Made by a program: the position numbers and the translations under genes
Origin: Bacteroidota bacterium
Lineage (GTDB): Bacteria > Bacteroidota > Ignavibacteria > UBA10030 > UBA8401
NCBI GenBank assembly: GCA_030824175.1
Contig: JAVBYH010000400.1
Coordinates: forward strand, 1 to 21,118
DNA: 21,118 bases
Direction of reading: 5' to 3'
Shown: positions 16,890 to 21,118 of the stretch, one piece after another
How positions within the stretch are numbered: position 1 is the first letter of the stretch
How the letters are laid out: each line of letters opens with the position of its first letter
The notes under the pieces: generated by a model
Database searches by the model: none
What the model was told of the DNA's origin: nothing
The model's input: only the letters and a program-made list of their open reading frames with translations

Positions 16890-18920
16890 TCAGCACTGCA
16901 CGCCCTCGGAAACATGCCGGGATCGGCGTTCCGCATCATTCGAGTCGTTTGCCGCGGCTCGGGGCTTAGCGCTGTTTTGTTGCTCAAGGGCGATATTCGA
17001 ATATTGCGGAACGATCTTCTTTAAAAGGTCATTCGTTTCTTCTGCATTTCCGGCACGAGCGGCAACGATCAAACGGTCGATATCGGCTAGCATTGTCTTC
17101 CTTTCCAAATACGAGTTTTCGAAAGCAGCATCACCATTGGCCGGTGTGGCGCGTAACGCGTTTTTATTCTCGCATACGAAGATTTTTTCATGTTTCGAAT
17201 GGCTCGCTTGTTCGTGGTCATAGAAAAGCTCTTCGTGCATTTTTTCGCCGTCTATCAATCCCGTGAATTTAATATCGACATCATGGCCTTCCTGAAGACC
17301 GCTGAGACGGATGAGATCTCGTGCCAGGTCGACGATCTTCACGGGTTCCCCCATATCCAGCACGAATGTCTCGCCGCTATCGCCGAGCGCACCCGCCTGC
17401 AGCACAAGGCGCACCGCCTCGGGTATGGTCAGGAAGAAGCGCGTGACATCAGGATGCGTGATCGTGACAGGACCGCCGTCACGTATCTGATTCTTAAAAA
17501 TTGGGACAACGCTGCCACGACTCCCGAGCACATTGCCAAAGCGCACGATAACGAAGGGACTTTTGTTGCGTGCGGCGGCATCGCCCACCACGAGTTCGGC
17601 AACGCGCTTTGTCACACCCATCACACACATCGGGTTTACAGCCTTATCGGAGGAGATCAGGACGAGCTTCTGCACGCCATATGCGGCGGCAAGTTCCACG
17701 AGGATCTTTGTACCAAGCACATTGTTTGTCACCGCATCGGAAGTGTTGGCCTCCATCAAACCGACATGCTTGTGTGCGGCCGCGTGGAAAATGATCTGCG
17801 GCCTGCATTCTTCGATCACGCGCTCCATGCGCTCACGATCGCGAATATCGGCAATGACAGTCGTAAACTTCACTGCCGACCCTATCGCGACGCCCTGCTT
17901 GTTCTTCATCTCGTTATGAATGAGGAAGATGGAATTCTCCCCGTGCCCGAGCATGATGAGTTCTTTCGGCCTAAACCGCGCGATCTGCCGGCACAATTCG
18001 CTGCCGATCGATCCCCCGGCCCCCGTCACCATAACACGCGCACCATGGATGAGTTTATCGACATTCTGTTCGTCGATCGTCACGATATCGCGGCGGAGAA
18101 GATCTTCGATCTGCACGTCACGCAGCTGTGCCACGGCGGATCCGGAGAGGATCTCGAACACCCCCGGAATTGTCTTGCTCTTCACCTTTAATTCCTTGCA
18201 TTTGGAAACAATGTCGCGTATCACTTTGCCCGAAACAGTCGGCATCGCGATGATCACTTCATTGATGTTATGCAATTTTACAACTTCGGCAATGTCGGCG
18301 ATCTGGCCAATCACCTCTATTCCATGGATATACATATGCTGCTTACTGCGATCATCATCCACAAAGCCGACCGGCTCCATACCAATTTGCGGGTTCGACC
18401 GCAACTCTTTAACGATCATCGATCCTGATACGCCGGCACCGACAATGAGGATTCGTTTGGAATTGGCGTTTGCCTTGCCCCGTTCATTGAAGACGTAAAT
18501 GATTCGGATGGCAACCCTGATCCCGCCGACCATGAGTGTCGTCAGGATGCCGTCGATAAAAGGAATCGAGATCGGGAATCCCTTCGGAATAACACCAAGC
18601 GGCACGAGCACCGCAAAAAAGGCAGTGATACAGAAAATCCAGGAGGTGAGCGTTGCATAGATGAGTGTGACAGCCTCGTCCACGCTTGCGTATCGCCAAT
18701 AGCGGCTATAGAATTGAAACATATTAAAAACGACGAGTTTAATGACGAGGAACGACATCGTCATGATCACAAGCGATGGAGTAAATTCTGCGGGAAATGA
18801 AATATTTTCAAACCGGAACAAAAATGACACAAGCGGGCTGAGCGAAAAGATCGCTACGTCGACCAGCAACAGATGTCTGTTCCGCATATTGAGAATCGTT
18901 GAATAAATTGGGTTGTGCAT
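16890..18920 (-). CDS. Membrane-bound nucleotide-sugar 4,6-dehydratase, CapD/WbpM/PglF family
   Basis: This 676-residue protein has four hydrophobic membrane segments within residues 15-145. A first Rossmann-like domain follows (IVGAGVSGSMIVKEL, 159-173; CoA-binding-like), then the SDR catalytic domain with TGAGGSIGSELCRQI (299-313). The catalytic block reads SSDKAVNPMCVMGVTK (423-438): D425-K426 and M434...K438. A methionine thus sits where most SDRs have tyrosine, as in the large WbpM/PglF-type UDP-GlcNAc 4,6-dehydratases. It likely makes UDP-4-keto-6-deoxy-GlcNAc at the inner membrane for surface polysaccharide, O-antigen or protein glycosylation sugars. The start is supported by AGGA seven bases upstream. 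The last 50 residues are charged and poorly conserved in style. It is the first gene of a minus-strand run; 144 bp separate it from the SGNH-like gene. The exact substrate is inferred. Confidence 0.93.
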   Translation of the reverse strand: MHNPIYSTILNMRNRHLLLVDVAIFSLSPLVSFLFRFENISFPAEFTPSLVIMTMSFLVIKLVVFNMFQFYSRYWRYASVDEAVTLIYATLTSWIFCITAFFAVLVPLGVIPKGFPISIPFIDGILTTLMVGGIRVAIRIIYVFNERGKANANSKRILIVGAGVSGSMIVKELRSNPQIGMEPVGFVDDDRSKQHMYIHGIEVIGQIADIAEVVKLHNINEVIIAMPTVSGKVIRDIVSKCKELKVKSKTIPGVFEILSGSAVAQLRDVQIEDLLRRDIVTIDEQNVDKLIHGARVMVTGAGGSIGSELCRQIARFRPKELIMLGHGENSIFLIHNEMKNKQGVAIGSAVKFTTVIADIRDRERMERVIEECRPQIIFHAAAHKHVGLMEANTSDAVTNNVLGTKILVELAAAYGVQKLVLISSDKAVNPMCVMGVTKRVAELVVGDAAARNKSPFVIVRFGNVLGSRGSVVPIFKNQIRDGGPVTITHPDVTRFFLTIPEAVRLVLQAGALGDSGETFVLDMGEPVKIVDLARDLIRLSGLQEGHDVDIKFTGLIDGEKMHEELFYDHEQASHSKHEKIFVCENKNALRATPANGDAAFENSYLERKTMLADIDRLIVAARAGNAEETNDLLKKIVPQYSNIALEQQNSAKPRAAANDSNDAERRSRHVSEGVQC

Positions 18921-19137
18921 TCACTTTTCCTATATAAATGAATCTACGCAATACAGAGTGCATTCACGTCACACGAGGCAGCTCACAAGACGGATACCGG
19001 AAATTCCATTGAGCCGCCTCGATCGGGCTCCGACGGATAAATGGGCGCCTTCAATAACGGCATTCAAGAACCTTTCGTTCCTCTCTTGGCATCTCTTTAC
19101 AATGTCAGGGAGTTTGGATCCCACCATGGATCAACCG

Positions 19138-19179
19138 TCAGACCCTATCTAATTGATTATCGTCTGAGATTTTTTTTTT
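19138..19179 (+). terminator. Weak hairpin followed by a 10-T run (possible terminator)
   Basis: TCAGAC (19138-19143) pairs with GTCTGA (19162-19167) over an 18-base loop and is followed by ten Ts (19170-19179). The stem is short and no plus-strand gene is seen before it. It would only make sense for a small RNA or leader transcript starting in the intergenic region. Confidence 0.25.
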
Positions 19180-19408
19180 AATACCACCCATCACCGTGTG
19201 TATGAGCAACGCTCTCATTCACCATTCTAATCTCGCGTGGTGACCGTGCAGCGCCCTCTCTTCCGCGGGACCACCCAATATACACAACAACATGGCAAGA
19301 GCCGCATACTTATAGACACGAGTAATATACAACACAGTATAAATACAATGCAATGACACACATCACGTCCTGCGAGGCCAGCACCATCCGCCTTGAATAC
19401 TCCGTTTG

Positions 19409-19440
19409 TTGTAGAATTTACAAATTGTAGAATATACAAT
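19409..19440. promoter_or_regulatory. Two tandem 15-bp dyads, TTGTA-N5-TACAA, period 16 (operator-like)
   Basis: Unit 1 (19409-19424) is TTGTAGAATTTACAAA and unit 2 (19425-19440) is TTGTAGAATATACAAT; 14 of 16 bases agree. Each unit is itself a 5-bp inverted repeat around GAATT or GAATA. Direct tandem copies of a dyad are typical of a dimeric repressor or activator site. They lie 188 bp before the propeller gene and about 490 bp before the dehydratase start. The regulator is unknown. Confidence 0.5.
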
Positions 19441-19627
19441 ACCATCTCACACCCACCAGTAAAAATCCCAATCAAACCAACCCAATTTCTTTGGCATGTA
19501 AATTGTCGTTCATACTATCAACGAAGGCAAAACGAGTCGACTGATACGATGGTTTGCACACCGAGACGCAAACATTACTTGAGAAAAAACAATTTAGATC
19601 CATTCTTATCGCTCCACGGAGAAACAA

Positions 19628-21118
19628 ATGAAAAATTTCGCTAAAAGCCTCTTCATCGTTATTTCCCTGTTGACGAGCGTCAATATGATGCACGCTCAAT
19701 GGACCCCTGCGGATCAGTCAGGAACGAATGCTGTCCTGTCATTTGCGTTCTCCGCTGATGGCACAAAACTCTTTGCCGGCACGTCCGTCGGCATGTTTGT
19801 TTCCTCGAACAACGGCGCTAGTTGGACAGCCGTTAATACCGGCCTGACAAATATGCGTGCCAACACGCTTGCCGTCGTTGGCACAAATCTCTTCGCAGGA
19901 ACTGCAAGTGGTCTCTTTGTGTCGGCCAACAACGGCACAAGTTGGACTGCCGCGAATTCGGGACTGACGAGCACCTATGTGAATACACTGGCTGTTTCCG
20001 GAACAAATCTCTTCGCCGGGACGTCGAACGGCCTCTTTTTATCCTCGAACAACGGTGCGAACTGGAATGCCGTGAACTCAGGCCTGACGAGCACATATAT
20101 CACCGCCCTTGCTGTCTCGGGTTCGAGTATCTTCGCGGGAACGCTTGACGGCGTTTTCCTTTCTACAAACAATGGCTCGAATTGGACTGACGTCAGCACC
20201 GGTATCACCAATACCAATATTTATACAATTGCAGTCAACGGAACCAGTGTTTTCGTCGGAACAGACGATGGCGTTTTCGTCTCCAGCAACAATGGCACAA
20301 GCTGGACCGCGGCAAACACAGGATTAACGAGTATCGATATCAACTGTCTTTTTCTCAGCGGCATAAACACATTCGTTGGAACGTTTAGCGCCGGCGTTTT
20401 CCGTTCTACCAACAACGGCGGAACATGGAGCCCAGTGAACATCGGTATACCGAACGCCCACGTCAATGCCCTTGCAGCCATCGGCAATGACCTTCTCGTT
20501 GCGACATCGTTCGCGTCCATCATTCCCGGCGCCGTTGCTAATGGCTCGGCCGTCATGCCTGTCGAACTGACATCATTCACGACAGCAGTCAACACAAATT
20601 CAATCGTCCTTAATTGGAAGACAGCCTCCGAAGTAAATAACTATGGATTTGAAATTCAGCGGTCCGCGGCCGACAATCAAATCTCTGCCGGAAGCCCGGC
20701 CCACTCCGATATCAGCATAGGGTGGAAAACGATCGGCTTCGTTGAAGGCCACGGAAGTACGAACGCACCCCAGTCGTATCGATTTGTGGACAATTCCGCC
20801 TCCGGTAATGTATCCTACCGCCTGAAACAGATCGACCGCGACGGACAGTTCGAATACTCCAAGCAGATTGAAGCTGCGTTATCGGTGCCGACAGTGTTTG
20901 CAATGCTCCAAAATTATCCGAACCCTTTCAATCCGTCGACAACGATTTCCTTCACGGTCCCTGCCACTGGACGAGCGATGCTGAAGGTATTCAACGTGAT
21001 CGGCCAGGAAGTGGCGGTATTATTCGATGGCGAAGCAACGGCCGGACAATTTAACCAGGTGCAGTTCAACGCGTCGGGACTGTCGTCGGGCGTCTATTTT
21101 TCACGCCTTGAATACGAT
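19628..21118 (+). CDS. T9SS-secreted Asp-box repeat (propeller-like) surface protein (partial, 3' end outside window)
   Basis: The ATG at 19628 has GGAG six bases upstream and opens a signal peptide (MKNFAKSLFIVISLLTSVNMMHA). The reading frame stays open for 497 codons to the edge. Residues 37-277 are six tandem repeats of 40 residues (the sixth has 41), each with LFAGT.nGlF.S and an Asp-box-like S-x-N-N-G-x-x-W; a shortened seventh follows (278-295). This suggests a beta-propeller like BNR or YCF48-type proteins. Next is a common T9SS-cargo domain (PVELTSF, LNWKTASEVNNYGFEIQRS, 311-346; YRLKQIDRDG, 397-406). The C-terminus is the sorting domain starting at NYPNPFNPSTTISF (429-442); about 10-15 residues should remain outside the window. 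It should be exported and anchored or released by type IX secretion. Ligand or function is unknown; adhesion or carbohydrate binding is possible. Confidence 0.85.
   Translation, partial: MKNFAKSLFIVISLLTSVNMMHAQWTPADQSGTNAVLSFAFSADGTKLFAGTSVGMFVSSNNGASWTAVNTGLTNMRANTLAVVGTNLFAGTASGLFVSANNGTSWTAANSGLTSTYVNTLAVSGTNLFAGTSNGLFLSSNNGANWNAVNSGLTSTYITALAVSGSSIFAGTLDGVFLSTNNGSNWTDVSTGITNTNIYTIAVNGTSVFVGTDDGVFVSSNNGTSWTAANTGLTSIDINCLFLSGINTFVGTFSAGVFRSTNNGGTWSPVNIGIPNAHVNALAAIGNDLLVATSFASIIPGAVANGSAVMPVELTSFTTAVNTNSIVLNWKTASEVNNYGFEIQRSAADNQISAGSPAHSDISIGWKTIGFVEGHGSTNAPQSYRFVDNSASGNVSYRLKQIDRDGQFEYSKQIEAALSVPTVFAMLQNYPNPFNPSTTISFTVPATGRAMLKVFNVIGQEVAVLFDGEATAGQFNQVQFNASGLSSGVYFSRLEYD

Larger units (their letters stand above)
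18921..19627. other. Long AT-rich non-coding region between divergent genes
   Basis: This 707-bp stretch lies between the divergent dehydratase and propeller genes. Its composition is clearly more AT-rich than the flanking genes. Short open frames in it have no recognisable content or ribosome binding sites. It contains a weak hairpin plus T-run (19138-19179) and two tandem dyads (19409-19440). The ribosome binding site GGAG of the propeller gene (19618-19621) lies at its end. I see no tRNA, rRNA or recognisable riboswitch. Confidence 0.5.

Noticed and set aside
19393..19699. Short frames in both directions in the 707-bp gap and start of the propeller gene
   Set aside because: AT-rich, short and without ribosome binding sites; they overlap the tandem dyads and the signal peptide region of the real gene.

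Overview
The window looks like chromosomal DNA of a moderately GC-rich, Gram-negative bacterium of the FCB group (Bacteroidota, Ignavibacteria or Kapabacteria side). The main clues are two secreted proteins ending in the type IX secretion (T9SS) sorting domain, with the cores NFPNPFN and NYPNPFNPSTTISF. Other clues are the PVELTSF...WKTASEVNNYGFEIQR domain and several genes with little or no Shine-Dalgarno sequence. The exact lineage cannot be fixed from the sequence alone. I see no phage, plasmid, CRISPR, IS transposase, rRNA or tRNA.

Layout. A manA gene (mannose-6-phosphate isomerase) runs off the left edge on the minus strand. After a 393-bp gap comes a plus-strand RhlE-type DEAD-box RNA helicase (1242-3050). 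It converges, across a 77-bp palindromic repeat and a strong terminator, on a long minus-strand run. Read from right to left, that run is: a membrane-bound nucleotide-sugar 4,6-dehydratase (18920-16890); a secreted SGNH-like/FN3/T9SS protein (16745-14814); a secreted parallel beta-helix protein (14763-12475); an RhlB-type DEAD-box helicase (12293-10626); an exported HEMGH zinc peptidase (10374-8281); an exported GH13 alpha-amylase-family enzyme (8271-6904); an exported S41 C-terminal processing peptidase (6829-5177); carA (5096-3942); and a TylF-like methyltransferase (3945-3211). At the right, beyond a 707-bp non-coding stretch, a plus-strand T9SS cargo protein with six 40-residue Asp-box repeats starts at 19628 and runs off the edge. 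The manA gene and this last gene are both open at the window boundary.

How the parts may work together. The right half is about the cell surface: sugar-nucleotide synthesis, a putative secreted esterase/deacetylase, a putative beta-helix carbohydrate enzyme and an adhesin-like propeller. The middle encodes envelope or periplasmic hydrolases (peptidase, glycosidase, Ctp protease). carA and the methyltransferase overlap by ATGA and are probably translationally coupled.

The most unusual signals are non-coding. Two 77-bp copies of a symmetric, two-hairpin REP/BIME-like element each lie directly behind a DEAD-box helicase gene, and a third hairpin of the same family shows compensatory arm changes. 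Two tandem 15-bp dyads (TTGTA-N5-TACAA) precede the propeller gene, and a 17-bp direct repeat precedes the second helicase. I found no clear new defence or mobile system.
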